The position numbers and the translations under genes are program-made. A model generated the notes under the pieces. That model saw only the letters and a list, made by a program, of their open reading frames with translations, did no database searches and had not been told where the DNA came from. From Paramicrobacterium chengjingii (GTDB lineage: Bacteria; Actinomycetota; Actinomycetes; Actinomycetales; Microbacteriaceae), in NCBI RefSeq assembly GCF_011751765.2, contig NZ_CP061169.1, forward strand, positions 2,108,001 to 2,172,000: 64,000 nucleotides of DNA. The letters are read 5' to 3'. Shown in pieces: positions 54,601 to 61,975 of the stretch (positions are counted from its first letter, which is position 1; every line of letters begins with the position of its first letter).

Positions 54601-55335
54601 GGAGACTTCGCGAACGGTGGGCAGACGATCATCGACGAGTTCGTCTCCTCGGCCGAGCAGAAGTGGGGCCAGCGTTCCAGCGTCGTGTTGCTGCTCCCTC
54701 ACGGCTACGAGGGCGCGGGACCGGATCACTCGTCGGCTCGCATTGAGAGGTTCCTTCAGCTCAGCGCTGAGAACAACATGACGATCGCGCGTCCCTCGAC
54801 GCCGGCGTCGTACTTCCACCTTCTCCGCAGGCAGGCATATGCGCGCCCGCGTCGGCCTCTTGTCGTGTTCACGCCAAAGGCGATGTTGCGTTTGAAGGGC
54901 GCGACGAGCGAACTTGAGGACTTCACGACGGGAAAGTTCCAGCCGATCATTGATGACGATCGGATCACGGATCCGTCAGAGGTGAAGCGCGTAATCCTGC
55001 ACGCAGGAAAGATCCATTGGGATCTCCGCAGCGAGCTCACGAAGAACCCCGATTCACGCATCGCCCTTGTGCGCGTGGAGCAGTACTTCCCCGTTCCCGG
55101 AACCGAGCTGCGGTCTGTGCTCTCGCGTTACCCTAACGCCGAGATCGTATGGGTGCAGGAAGAGCCGGAGAACCAGGGGGCGTGGCCGTTCATCTCACTC
55201 GAGCTGACCAAACACCTAGCGAACGACAAGGTGACAGGCATCACGAGAACGGCAGCTGCCTCTCCCGCGACCGGTTCAGCCAAGCGTCACGCAGCAGAAC
55301 ACACCAAGCTCATCGAGCGTGCATTGTCTCTCTGA
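51661..55335 (+). CDS. kgd: Multifunctional 2-oxoglutarate dehydrogenase E1/decarboxylase (Kgd/SucA)
   Basis: A 1224-residue thiamine-diphosphate enzyme linking the TCA cycle at 2-oxoglutarate. The start is the GTG at 51661, whose product opens directly into the SucA N-terminal helix (D-F-G-A-N-E-W-L-V-D-E-M-Y). A Pro/Ser-rich linker (about 45-115) follows. An E2-type acyltransferase domain (about 117-335) ends in Y-D-H-R-V-I-Q-G-A with the catalytic His near 328. The E1 part follows from about 385. This E2-E1 fusion is the actinobacterial arrangement, in which the protein joins the pyruvate dehydrogenase complex. It is a single gene with its own terminator. Confidence 0.97.
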   Translation: MSGQLTGVGADGGAAADFGANEWLVDEMYAKYLADKDSVDKSWWPILENYRPVSGEAPTPAEHSSPASAPASGGRPVARTTSIQPKSQPIPADAPQSSPDKKSSDAGPDDQSPQDAVTPLRGMTKALAANMDLSLTVPTATSVRTIPAKLMIDNRIVINNHLKRARGGKVSFTHLIGWALIQALKDFPSQNVYYDIVNDKPSVVAPAHIGLGIAIDLPKPDGSRALMVPAIKNAESLTFGEYLAAYEDLVTRARASKLTAADFAGASISLTNPGGIGTVHSVPRLMKGQGCIIGAGALEYPAEFQGASEKTIVELGIGKTITLTSTYDHRVIQGAGSGEFLKKVHELLIGQRNFYEDIFAALRIPYDPIHWAPDISVDLSDTVNKTARVQELINSFRVRGHLMADIDPLEYVQRAHPDLDIASHGLTFWDLDREFVTGNFTDKRQMKLRDILGVLRDSYCRTIGLEYMHIQDPAQRAWIQGKVERPYAKPTHDEQMRILGKLNEAEAFETFLQTKYVGQKRFSLEGGESTIALLDGILQEATELGLDGAAIGMAHRGRLNVLTNIAGKTYGQIFQEFEGHQDSKNTGSGDVKYHLGTEGTFRALDGTELPVYLAANPSHLEAVDGVLEGIVRAKQDRQPIGTFRTLPILIHGDAAMAGQGVILETMQFSQLRGYRTGGTIHVVVNNQVGFTTTPGEGRTSIYSTDVAKTIQAPVWHVNGDDPESVTRVAQLAFQFQQEFHKDVVIDVICYRRRGHNEGDDPSMTQPLMYNLIEAKRSVRKLYTEALVGRGDITQEEYESAHNDFQDRLERAFMETHAAQTSSTPVILPDTDEDGYTGEPETTGVDLEVIHEIGDAFTNKPAGFTVHKKLQQLLDKRVDMSRNGTIDWSFGELLAFGSLVREGTPVRMSGQDSRRGTFVQRHAVLHDRENGQEWLPLTNVSENQARFWIYDSLLSEYAVMGFEYGYSVERADALVLWEAQFGDFANGGQTIIDEFVSSAEQKWGQRSSVVLLLPHGYEGAGPDHSSARIERFLQLSAENNMTIARPSTPASYFHLLRRQAYARPRRPLVVFTPKAMLRLKGATSELEDFTTGKFQPIIDDDRITDPSEVKRVILHAGKIHWDLRSELTKNPDSRIALVRVEQYFPVPGTELRSVLSRYPNAEIVWVQEEPENQGAWPFISLELTKHLANDKVTGITRTAAASPATGSAKRHAAEHTKLIERALSL

Positions 55336-55348
55336 GACACCTGTGAAT

Positions 55349-55381
55349 GAAGCGGTCGGCCCGGATGGGGCCGGCCGCTTC
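55349..55381 (+). terminator. Terminator of kgd
   Basis: GAAGCGG-T-CGGCCC pairs with GGGCCG-G-CCGCTTC around a GGAT loop, giving a roughly 13-bp stem with one internal T/G position. It begins 13 nt past the kgd stop and lacks a T-run. Confidence 0.75.
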
Positions 55382-55417
55382 GTCATCGAGGTTCCGGCTT
55401 ACCCATAAAATGGTTAC

Positions 55418-57148
55418 ATGGAATCTGAGCTCGCCCTCTTAAGTGCGGTGGGCGTGCTTGTCATCGTCGTCGTGTCGTTCTTCGCTCCGAAGCTCGGTGT
55501 CGCCGCTCCGATCGTGCTTGTGCTGCTCGGCGTCGGCGCAAGCTATATCCCCGGTGCTCCCGAGTTCGAACTGCCGCACGAGCTCATTCTCACCGTTGCC
55601 CTTCCACCGATCCTCTATTCGGCGGCCGTCAACGTTCCCATCGTCGATTTCCGCCGTAACTTCAAGGCAATCAGCGGTCTGTCGGTATTGCTCGTCATCG
55701 TGTCGGCATTCGTGACGGGATTCATCTTCTTTCTTCTCCTCCCCGATCTCTCACTCCCTGCAGCGATCGCCCTCGGGGCCGTGGTCAGCCCGCCGGATGC
55801 TGTCGCCGCGACGTCAATCGGAAAGCGCCTGGGCCTACCGCCCCGCCTCGTCACCGTGATGGAAGGCGAAGGCCTCGTCAACGACGCGACGGCCCTCGTC
55901 ATGCTGCGCTCAGCGATCGCCGCAGTTGGCGGGACTGTCACGTTCTTCGGCGTTGTCGGGGACTTCCTCTTCGCCCTCTTCGTCGCCATCGCGATCGGCG
56001 TGATCATCGGCCTCGTTTCGGTGTGGGTGCGCTCAAAACTCAACGATTCGGTGCTGACGACGGCGATCTCGTTCGCTGTCCCCTTCATCGCATTCGTGCC
56101 GTCGGAAGAGATGGGCGCTTCCGGCGTCGTCGCCGTGGTCACGGCTGGCCTAATCACCGGCCACCAGAGCGCACGGCACTTTTCTGCCCAAGATCGAATC
56201 AGCGAGCGCATCAATTGGCGCACCGCTCAGCTGATTCTCGAAAACGGGGTGTTCCTCATCATGGGGTACGAGGTGCACGTCATCATCGCCCGAGTGGAAG
56301 AGGGCGGCTTCAGCGTCATGAATAGCATCCTCTATGGCCTGCTTGCCACAGGCATCCTCTTGGTCGTCCGTGTACTCTTCGTTGTGCCACTCATCGGCTC
56401 TATCCGCACCGAGCAGAAACGAGCTCGAGTGCAGGGGCCACGGCTTAATCAGGCGATGGAACGTCTGGCGGCAGCACGGCCCGCAGATGTCGCCCCGTCG
56501 AAACGGTGGGACAGGGCGACGCGAATGCTGCAGCGGAGGCAAGCAGACGCGGACTTTCTCACGTCAGAGGGACTCGGGTGGCGCGGTGCGGCCGTACTCG
56601 GCTGGGCGGGAATGCGCGGCGTCATCACGCTCGCGGCCGCGCAGTCATTGCCGGACAAGACGCCGTATCAACCTCAGCTGGTGCTCATCGCGTTCACCGT
56701 CGCCATTGTCACCCTTGTGCTGCAGGGAGGCACCCTGCCACTGCTCATCAGGCTTCTCGGCATCAAGGGATCCGATGCTGTTGCCGATCGCTCAGAGCTT
56801 GCCGGATTGGTCGATGAGATCAGCACGATCGGAGGTGCTCTGCTCGATAACCCAGAGCTGCGTCAATCCAATGGACGTCACTACGAAGAGTCGATCATTG
56901 CACAAGTGCGCGTCGACACCACCAGAATTTCGGAGGCCATGTCGGAGTCACTCAACAGCGACGAGCCAGGCCCACACGAGCAGCGACGAGCTCTGAGGCG
57001 CATGGTGCTGCAAGCCGAACGAGCGGCGTTGCTCGACGCGCGTTCTCGCGGCGTCTACAGCTCACGCGTGCTTGAGCGCGCTCAGGCCATCCTCGACGCC
57101 GAAGAGACCCGTCTCGGGCACATGGACGGCGATTCAGGAGCCCACTGA
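55418..57148 (+). CDS. Na+/H+ antiporter, CPA1 family
   Basis: A 576-residue cation/proton exchanger. Residues 1-440 hold about twelve hydrophobic helices; the ion-binding pair is in E-G-E-G-L-V-N-D-A-T-A-L near 150 (Asn-Asp type) and G-W-A-G-M-R-G-V-I-T-L near 390 matches the family. The C-terminal 130 residues are cytoplasmic and helical, probably regulatory. The ATG at 55418 follows a weak site. It helps pH and sodium homeostasis. Its end lies 22 nt from the end of the convergent anti-sigma gene. Confidence 0.93.
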   Translation: MESELALLSAVGVLVIVVVSFFAPKLGVAAPIVLVLLGVGASYIPGAPEFELPHELILTVALPPILYSAAVNVPIVDFRRNFKAISGLSVLLVIVSAFVTGFIFFLLLPDLSLPAAIALGAVVSPPDAVAATSIGKRLGLPPRLVTVMEGEGLVNDATALVMLRSAIAAVGGTVTFFGVVGDFLFALFVAIAIGVIIGLVSVWVRSKLNDSVLTTAISFAVPFIAFVPSEEMGASGVVAVVTAGLITGHQSARHFSAQDRISERINWRTAQLILENGVFLIMGYEVHVIIARVEEGGFSVMNSILYGLLATGILLVVRVLFVVPLIGSIRTEQKRARVQGPRLNQAMERLAAARPADVAPSKRWDRATRMLQRRQADADFLTSEGLGWRGAAVLGWAGMRGVITLAAAQSLPDKTPYQPQLVLIAFTVAIVTLVLQGGTLPLLIRLLGIKGSDAVADRSELAGLVDEISTIGGALLDNPELRQSNGRHYEESIIAQVRVDTTRISEAMSESLNSDEPGPHEQRRALRRMVLQAERAALLDARSRGVYSSRVLERAQAILDAEETRLGHMDGDSGAH

Positions 57149-57170
57149 CGAATCGTGCCGAGGGGTCAGC

Positions 57171-57410
57171 TCAGTGAGCAGTCGCCGTGCGTAGGCGCGC
57201 GATCACCTGGGCACGCAGCTCCTCAGGAGCTGTCTCTTTGCAGGCACGCTGCACAGTCTCGGTGAGTGTGCGGGCGAGCAGCGCTTCGCGCGTGCACTCG
57301 TCGCACTCCGCCAGGTGTTCCCGAATATCAGAGGCATCAGTATGGCAGATCTCATTTCTCAGAAACTCTTCGAGATCCCGGCGTGCTTTTGCGCAACCAC
57401 AATCAGTCAT
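57171..57410 (-). CDS. rshA: Zinc-type anti-sigma factor, RshA/RsrA family
   Basis: A 79-residue redox-sensing anti-sigma factor. The zinc motif has Cys6, His32, Cys36 and Cys39 (E-H-L-A-E-C-D-E-C), with the same 26-residue first spacing as RsrA of Streptomyces. Under disulfide stress the cysteines oxidise, zinc leaves and the sigma factor is freed. The start overlaps the sigma gene stop by 4 nt, so the two proteins are made in step. C4 is an additional Cys near the N-terminus. Confidence 0.92.
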   Translation of the reverse strand: MTDCGCAKARRDLEEFLRNEICHTDASDIREHLAECDECTREALLARTLTETVQRACKETAPEELRAQVIARLRTATAH

Positions 57411-58075
57411 TTCGTGCTCCCAGCCGTGGGGGTCGTGATGCCCCGCGCTACGGCATAATCAGTGAGTCGGTCGCGCAACATCCGGCGGCCACGGTGCAGC
57501 CGGCTCATCACGGTCCCGATAGGGGTCTTCATAATTTCGGCGATGTCCTGATAGCTGAAGCCCTCGACGTCGGCCAAATAGACGGCAAGACGGAAGTCCT
57601 CGGGAATGTCCTGCAGCGCCTCTTTGACCGCGCTGTCGGGCATATGGTCGATCGCCTCATTCTCTGCCGAGCGATGCGTGCTCGCCGTCGTCGATTGCGC
57701 TCCCCCGAGCTGCCAGTCCTCAAGGTCGTCAATGGCGCTCTGATACGGCTCGCGCTGCTTCTTGCGGTACAGGTTGATGTACGTGTTCGTCAGGATGCGG
57801 TACAACCACGCCTTGAGGTTCGTTCCCTGTTTGAATTGGCCAAAGGCAGCATACGCCTTCACGAACGTCTCTTGGACGAGGTCCTGGGCGTCTGCGGGGT
57901 TCTTCGTCATGCGCATGGCAGCTCCGTAGAGCTGGTCGAGAAAGGGCAGAGCCTGCTCCTCGAAGAGAGCGTGGGAGACATCCCTCGCCTGTGGTGTTGG
58001 GTTCTCGGGCACAGTCATCACAGCTAAGTCTACGTCGTGTGCGCTGGCGCGTTCGAGAACTGCACTCATCGTCAT
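57407..58075 (-). CDS. sigH: ECF RNA polymerase sigma factor, SigH/SigR family
   Basis: A 222-residue group IV sigma factor controlling thiol-oxidative and heat stress genes. Region 2 shows [14 protein letters not shown] and region 2.3-2.4 [13 protein letters not shown]. Region 4 has [17 protein letters not shown] and ends [15 protein letters not shown] 58075 (product M-T-M-S) follows GGAGGGACAC. A promoter of the type it reads itself lies just upstream. It is coupled to its anti-sigma gene. Confidence 0.95.
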   Translation of the reverse strand: MTMSAVLERASAHDVDLAVMTVPENPTPQARDVSHALFEEQALPFLDQLYGAAMRMTKNPADAQDLVQETFVKAYAAFGQFKQGTNLKAWLYRILTNTYINLYRKKQREPYQSAIDDLEDWQLGGAQSTTASTHRSAENEAIDHMPDSAVKEALQDIPEDFRLAVYLADVEGFSYQDIAEIMKTPIGTVMSRLHRGRRMLRDRLTDYAVARGITTPTAGSTK

Positions 58076-58111
58076 ATGTGTCCCTCCGCAGGTTTCGCCG
58101 ATACATTAGAT

Positions 58112-58136
58112 AACGATGTTCGAGTCGAAATATTCC
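58112..58136 (-). promoter_or_regulatory. SigH/SigR-type autoregulatory promoter
   Basis: On the minus strand GGAAT (58136-58132), exactly 17 nt, then GTT (58114-58112), which fits the SigR/SigH pattern GGAAT-N(16-18)-GTT. A start point near 58104 would give a roughly 30-nt leader with GGAGGG before the sigH ATG. The -35 lies inside the first codons of divergent aroA (ATG 58116). Confidence 0.7.
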
Positions 58137-59489
58137 GGTCCAGACGACCACCTTGCGGGCGACCGCCGTCTCATCGACGGTGAGACGCTCTGGCCCGCGC
58201 CGACGGCCACTGGTTCGCTCCATGCCCGCGTCGCGCTTCCCGGCTCCAAATCACTGGTCAACCGTGAGCTCGTGCTCGCGGCGCTGGCCTCTGGGCCCAG
58301 TCGTTTGAGAGCACCGCTCCACTCGCGGGACAGCCAGAACATGGTTGACGCACTTCGTGCCCTCGGGGCCAGCATTGACGAAGTCGACGCAAGCGGTGAG
58401 TTTGGTGCGGATTTTCTCGTGTCGCCTGGCGAGCTGATCGGATCAACGACAGTTGAATGCGGTCTCGCCGGAACCGTCATGCGATTCGTGCCTCCCGTCG
58501 CTGCTTTGGCCCTTGGCCCGACCACGTTCGATGCCGATGACGCGGCGCGAGGTCGACCCATGGCGGGCGTTCTCAACGCACTGCGCGAGTTAGGCGTCGA
58601 TATCGATCCGGGTGCGCGTGCCCTGCCGTTCACCGTGCACGGCAGGGGTTCTGTCGACGGAGGCGAGATCGGCGTGGATGCCTCAGCGTCAAGCCAGTTC
58701 GTCTCCGCCCTCCTCCTCTCGGCCGCGCGGTTCGACAACGGAATTGAGCTTCGCCACACAGGCGAGAAACTTCCCAGCATCCCGCACATCGATATGACGA
58801 TTGCTGCGCTGCGCGAGCGCGGAGTCGACGCGTCATCACCACAGCCCGGACTCTGGCGCGTCGCGCCCGGAGAGATCACGGGGCGCGATGTCGCCATCGA
58901 ACCGGATCTCTCGAATGCCGCCCCATTTCTCGCCGCCGCCATCGTGGCCGGCGGGTCGGTGACCGTTCCGAATTGGCCGACCGAGACGACTCAGGTGGGT
59001 GCGGATCTGGCTCACCTGCTTCCAGAGTTCGGGGCGCGCGTCGTCCACTCGGCCGGTGGTGACCTGACGGTAACGGCGGGAGACAGCATCCGTGCCGTCG
59101 ACCTTGACCTGAGTCACGCCGGTGAACTCGCACCCACTCTCATCGCCCTCGCGGCGTTCGCCGACGGCCCATCTCGGTTTCGGGGAATCGGGCATATTCG
59201 CCATCACGAGACCGACAGGCTGGGCGCCCTTGCTGCCGAGCTGACGAACCTGGGGGGAAACGTCACCGAACATGACGACGGCGTCACCGTGCGGCCACAG
59301 CCACTGCACGGCGGCGCTTGGCGCACCTATAACGACCATCGTACGGCGACGGCCGGTGCCCTCGTCGGCATCGCGGTTCCGGGCGTGGAAATCGTCGACA
59401 TCGCGACGACAGCGAAGACGCTTCCGCAGTTCCCCGAACTCTGGGCCGGGCTCGTAGCATCGGGAACGATGGGCAACCCAGGCGCATGA
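58116..59489 (+). CDS. aroA: 3-phosphoshikimate 1-carboxyvinyltransferase (EPSP synthase)
   Basis: Sixth step of the shikimate pathway, joining PEP and shikimate-3-phosphate. The 457-residue protein has the phosphate-binding S-K-S-L-V-N-R-E near 48, the G-L-A-G-T-V-M-R-F segment, R-P-M-A-G-V-L and the late H-H-E-T-D-R-L and Y-N-D-H-R-T-A-T-A motifs. The spacing from sigH is 40 nt, divergent. Its stop overlaps the rsgA start by 4 nt, so aroA and rsgA are coupled. Confidence 0.96.
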   Translation: MFESKYSGPDDHLAGDRRLIDGETLWPAPTATGSLHARVALPGSKSLVNRELVLAALASGPSRLRAPLHSRDSQNMVDALRALGASIDEVDASGEFGADFLVSPGELIGSTTVECGLAGTVMRFVPPVAALALGPTTFDADDAARGRPMAGVLNALRELGVDIDPGARALPFTVHGRGSVDGGEIGVDASASSQFVSALLLSAARFDNGIELRHTGEKLPSIPHIDMTIAALRERGVDASSPQPGLWRVAPGEITGRDVAIEPDLSNAAPFLAAAIVAGGSVTVPNWPTETTQVGADLAHLLPEFGARVVHSAGGDLTVTAGDSIRAVDLDLSHAGELAPTLIALAAFADGPSRFRGIGHIRHHETDRLGALAAELTNLGGNVTEHDDGVTVRPQPLHGGAWRTYNDHRTATAGALVGIAVPGVEIVDIATTAKTLPQFPELWAGLVASGTMGNPGA

Positions 59490-60526
59490 GCTGGTGGAAC
59501 GTCGACGATGACGACGACGATCAGCTGCCTGATGAGTCTGACATTCGCGTGCGCCCCAGCCGCCGAGGCTCACGGCCGCGAACGAAGACTCGCCCCGCCC
59601 ATAGGGACGCAGTGACCGGCACCGTACTCGGCGTTGATCGTGGCCGCTACACCGTGTTGCTCGAGGAGAACCGGAAGAACGAACGCGAGGTCACCGCAAG
59701 CAGAGCCTCTGAGTTGCGGCGGAACCCCATCGTCAACGGCGACCGTGTCGACGTTGTCGGTGACCTGTCGGGCGAGCAGGGAACACTCGCTCGCATCGTG
59801 CGAGTCAAGGAGCGCTCCACGCTGTTGCGACGCAGCGCCGACGACACAGACGATGTCGAGCGCATCATCGTGGCCAACGCCGACCAGATGCTCATTGTGG
59901 TCGCTGCCGCCAACCCGGAGCCGCGAGCGCGCCTCGTTGACCGGTACCTTGTCGCCGCATTTGACGCGGGAATCACCCCGCTGCTCGTGATCACCAAGAC
60001 CGATCTCGCCGACCCGGCCGACTTTGTCTCGCTGTTCGCACAGCTGCCCCTGACTGTGCTCACCAGCCGCACCGATAGCATGCCCATCGATGACATCGCC
60101 CAGCTGCTTGTCGGGCACTCGACCGTATTCGTGGGTCACTCGGGCGTCGGCAAATCGACTCTCGTGAACGCGCTCGTCCCCGATGCGCATCGATTGACGG
60201 GCCATGTGAATCGCGTAACGGGTCGTGGCCGGCACACGTCATCGTCCGCTGTCTCGTACCGACTGACGCACCACGGTCGCTCAGGATGGATTATCGACAC
60301 ACCGGGAGTTCGATCGTTCGGCCTCGGCCACGTCGACACGGGCAATATCCTCGGGGCGTTCCCCGATCTGAACACCCTTGCCGACGAGTGCCCGCGCGGA
60401 TGCACGCATCTGCCCGACGCGCCCGATTGTGCGCTCAACGAGGCGTCTCAGGCCGGAGATCTCGATTCCGTCGCGCTTCAGCGGCTCGATTCGCTGCAGC
60501 GTCTGCTCACCACGTTCGCCAATTGA
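59486..60526 (+). CDS. rsgA: Ribosome small subunit-dependent GTPase A
   Basis: Circularly permuted GTPase in 30S maturation. The 346-residue protein starts with an acidic then basic N-terminus and an OB-fold (about 40-110). The G4 motif T-K-T-D-L (about 171-175) precedes G1 G-H-S-G-V-G-K-S-T (near 219) and G3 D-T-P-G-V-R, the permuted order. A zinc knuckle C-P-R-G-C-T-H-L-P-D-A-P-D-C lies near 301. The ATG overlaps the aroA stop. Confidence 0.96.
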   Translation: MSWWNVDDDDDDQLPDESDIRVRPSRRGSRPRTKTRPAHRDAVTGTVLGVDRGRYTVLLEENRKNEREVTASRASELRRNPIVNGDRVDVVGDLSGEQGTLARIVRVKERSTLLRRSADDTDDVERIIVANADQMLIVVAAANPEPRARLVDRYLVAAFDAGITPLLVITKTDLADPADFVSLFAQLPLTVLTSRTDSMPIDDIAQLLVGHSTVFVGHSGVGKSTLVNALVPDAHRLTGHVNRVTGRGRHTSSSAVSYRLTHHGRSGWIIDTPGVRSFGLGHVDTGNILGAFPDLNTLADECPRGCTHLPDAPDCALNEASQAGDLDSVALQRLDSLQRLLTTFAN

Positions 60527-60553
60527 CGATCGCGGGACGCTTAGGCTGGAAGC

Positions 60554-61033
60554 ATGACCGACTACCCTCGACTCACTGTCGGCGACGCTGCGCCGACCTT
60601 TACGCTCACCGATCAGAACGGCAACGCGGTATCGTCGTCCGACCTTTCTGGCGAGAACGTCATCGTCTACTTCTACCCCGCGGCAATGACCCCGGGGTGC
60701 ACAACTCAAGCGTGCGACTTTCGCGACAGCATGACAAGCCTCACGGCGGCGGGCTACCGGGTCATCGGCATCTCGAAAGACGACAGCGACAAGCTTGCTC
60801 GCTTTGCCGACCGCGACTCACTTCCCTTCCCGCTGCTGTCAGACACCGATCTTGCCGTACACAAAGCCTATGGAGCCTACGGCGAGAAGAACAGCTACGG
60901 TCGAATCCTCACCGGAACACTGCGGTCGACAATTGTCGTGGACGGCACAGGTCACGTGACGCTCGCGCTCTACAACGTCAAGGCGACAGGGCACGTGAGG
61001 ATGCTGCGGCGCAAGCTCGGCATCGATGCGTAG
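60554..61033 (+). CDS. bcp: Thioredoxin-dependent thiol peroxidase, Bcp type
   Basis: A 159-residue peroxiredoxin that reduces peroxides via thioredoxin. The peroxidatic Cys is in M-T-P-G-C-T-T-Q-A-C-D-F; the second Cys five residues later is the resolving Cys of two-Cys Bcp proteins. The Y-F-Y-P stretch and the I-S-K-D-D segment are conserved. It lies 27 nt after rsgA and probably shares its transcript. Confidence 0.94.
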   Translation: MTDYPRLTVGDAAPTFTLTDQNGNAVSSSDLSGENVIVYFYPAAMTPGCTTQACDFRDSMTSLTAAGYRVIGISKDDSDKLARFADRDSLPFPLLSDTDLAVHKAYGAYGEKNSYGRILTGTLRSTIVVDGTGHVTLALYNVKATGHVRMLRRKLGIDA

Positions 61034-61045
61034 CTGTGGTGCTCG

Positions 61046-61483
61046 TCACTGCTCACCAATGCGTCTCGGGGCGCGGGAATGCTCGATGACGGAGCGCGTC
61101 ATCAGCAGGATGATCACCGCGATTGCCGGCAACAAGAGCGCCCAGCCGATGGTCGGCTGCGCAAAAATGCCCTGAAACGCTCCGATCGCCACGGCGATCT
61201 GAAGAACCTGCCAGGTGAGCGCCGCGGCCCTCGACCATTGCCGACCGCGCCAGAAGGCCAACACGATTGCGATGAGCCAGATCGCCGCAACAGCGGCGAG
61301 CACAGTCAAGGCGATTGCTGAATCGTACCGGTCAGGCCGCACGGTGAAGAGATCGACGACGAGCGTTCCGACAACCACCACGAGGGCGGTCGCCTCGAGC
61401 CCAATCAGCGTTGCCGTCGCGAACACGGCACGTGATCGCCTACTCGATTCTGGTGACGCGGCGGTGTCGAATTGGTTACTCAC
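61046..61483 (-). CDS. Small integral membrane protein
   Basis: A 145-residue protein with four hydrophobic helices in residues 20-130 and a basic C-terminal tail. I chose the GTG at 61483 (product begins M-S-N-Q-F-D-T); an in-frame extension to 61534 is possible but adds an unlikely N-terminus. No known domain is recognised. It is convergent with bcp (12 nt between ends) and divergent from whiB1. Confidence 0.6.
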   Translation of the reverse strand: MSNQFDTAASPESSRRSRAVFATATLIGLEATALVVVVGTLVVDLFTVRPDRYDSAIALTVLAAVAAIWLIAIVLAFWRGRQWSRAAALTWQVLQIAVAIGAFQGIFAQPTIGWALLLPAIAVIILLMTRSVIEHSRAPRRIGEQ

Positions 61484-61659
61484 AGAAATATCCCATACAA
61501 AACTATTGATCGATTCTGGTGGATATGCGACCATTGTCCAGGCCGAGTTTTTCGTTCACAGGGTTGTGAGCAGGCCCCAATCGGTGGGCCTCCCCCTCGA
61601 CTCGGCCATTCCCTACGGTCCAGTGAGACCAATTCTCGCATGAAATAAGGAGCATACCC

Positions 61660-61908
61660 ATGGACTGGCGCGACAAGGCCGCCTGCCTCACAGCTGACCC
61701 GGAGCTATTCTTCCCGGTAGGTAACACTGGTCCGGCCGTCGACCAGATCGAGAAGGCAAAGGCCGTGTGCGCCACATGCACCGTCACCGAGGTGTGCCTT
61801 CAATATGCCCTTGAGACAAGTCAGGATTCCGGCGTCTGGGGCGGACTCAGTGAAGACGAGCGTCGGGCTCTCAAGCGTCGGGCCGCACGCGCCCGCCGTG
61901 CCTCCTAG
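61660..61908 (+). CDS. whiB1: WhiB-family regulator, WhiB1 type
   Basis: An 82-residue iron-sulfur transcription regulator. The four cluster ligands are Cys9, Cys37, Cys40 and Cys46, followed by G-V-W-G-G-L-S-E-D-E-R-R and a basic tail (K-R-R-A-A-R-A-R-R) that contacts DNA. The N-terminal M-D-W-R-D-K-A-A-C matches WhiB1 closely. In mycobacteria WhiB1 binds the primary sigma factor and its cluster reacts with nitric oxide. AAGGAG precedes the ATG. Confidence 0.95.
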   Translation: MDWRDKAACLTADPELFFPVGNTGPAVDQIEKAKAVCATCTVTEVCLQYALETSQDSGVWGGLSEDERRALKRRAARARRAS

Positions 61909-61919
61909 CAAACCCCTGT

Positions 61920-61960
61920 GAAGCGGGGCCGGTGCTGAACACAGCATCCGGCCCCGCTTC
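61920..61960 (+). terminator. Terminator between whiB1 and pdtaS
   Basis: A 17-bp stem with one bulged T (61920-61936 with 61943-61960) and a 6-nt loop. It lies between two convergent genes and can serve both. Confidence 0.8.
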
Positions 61961-61975
61961 TGCGTGGCGGCGCGT

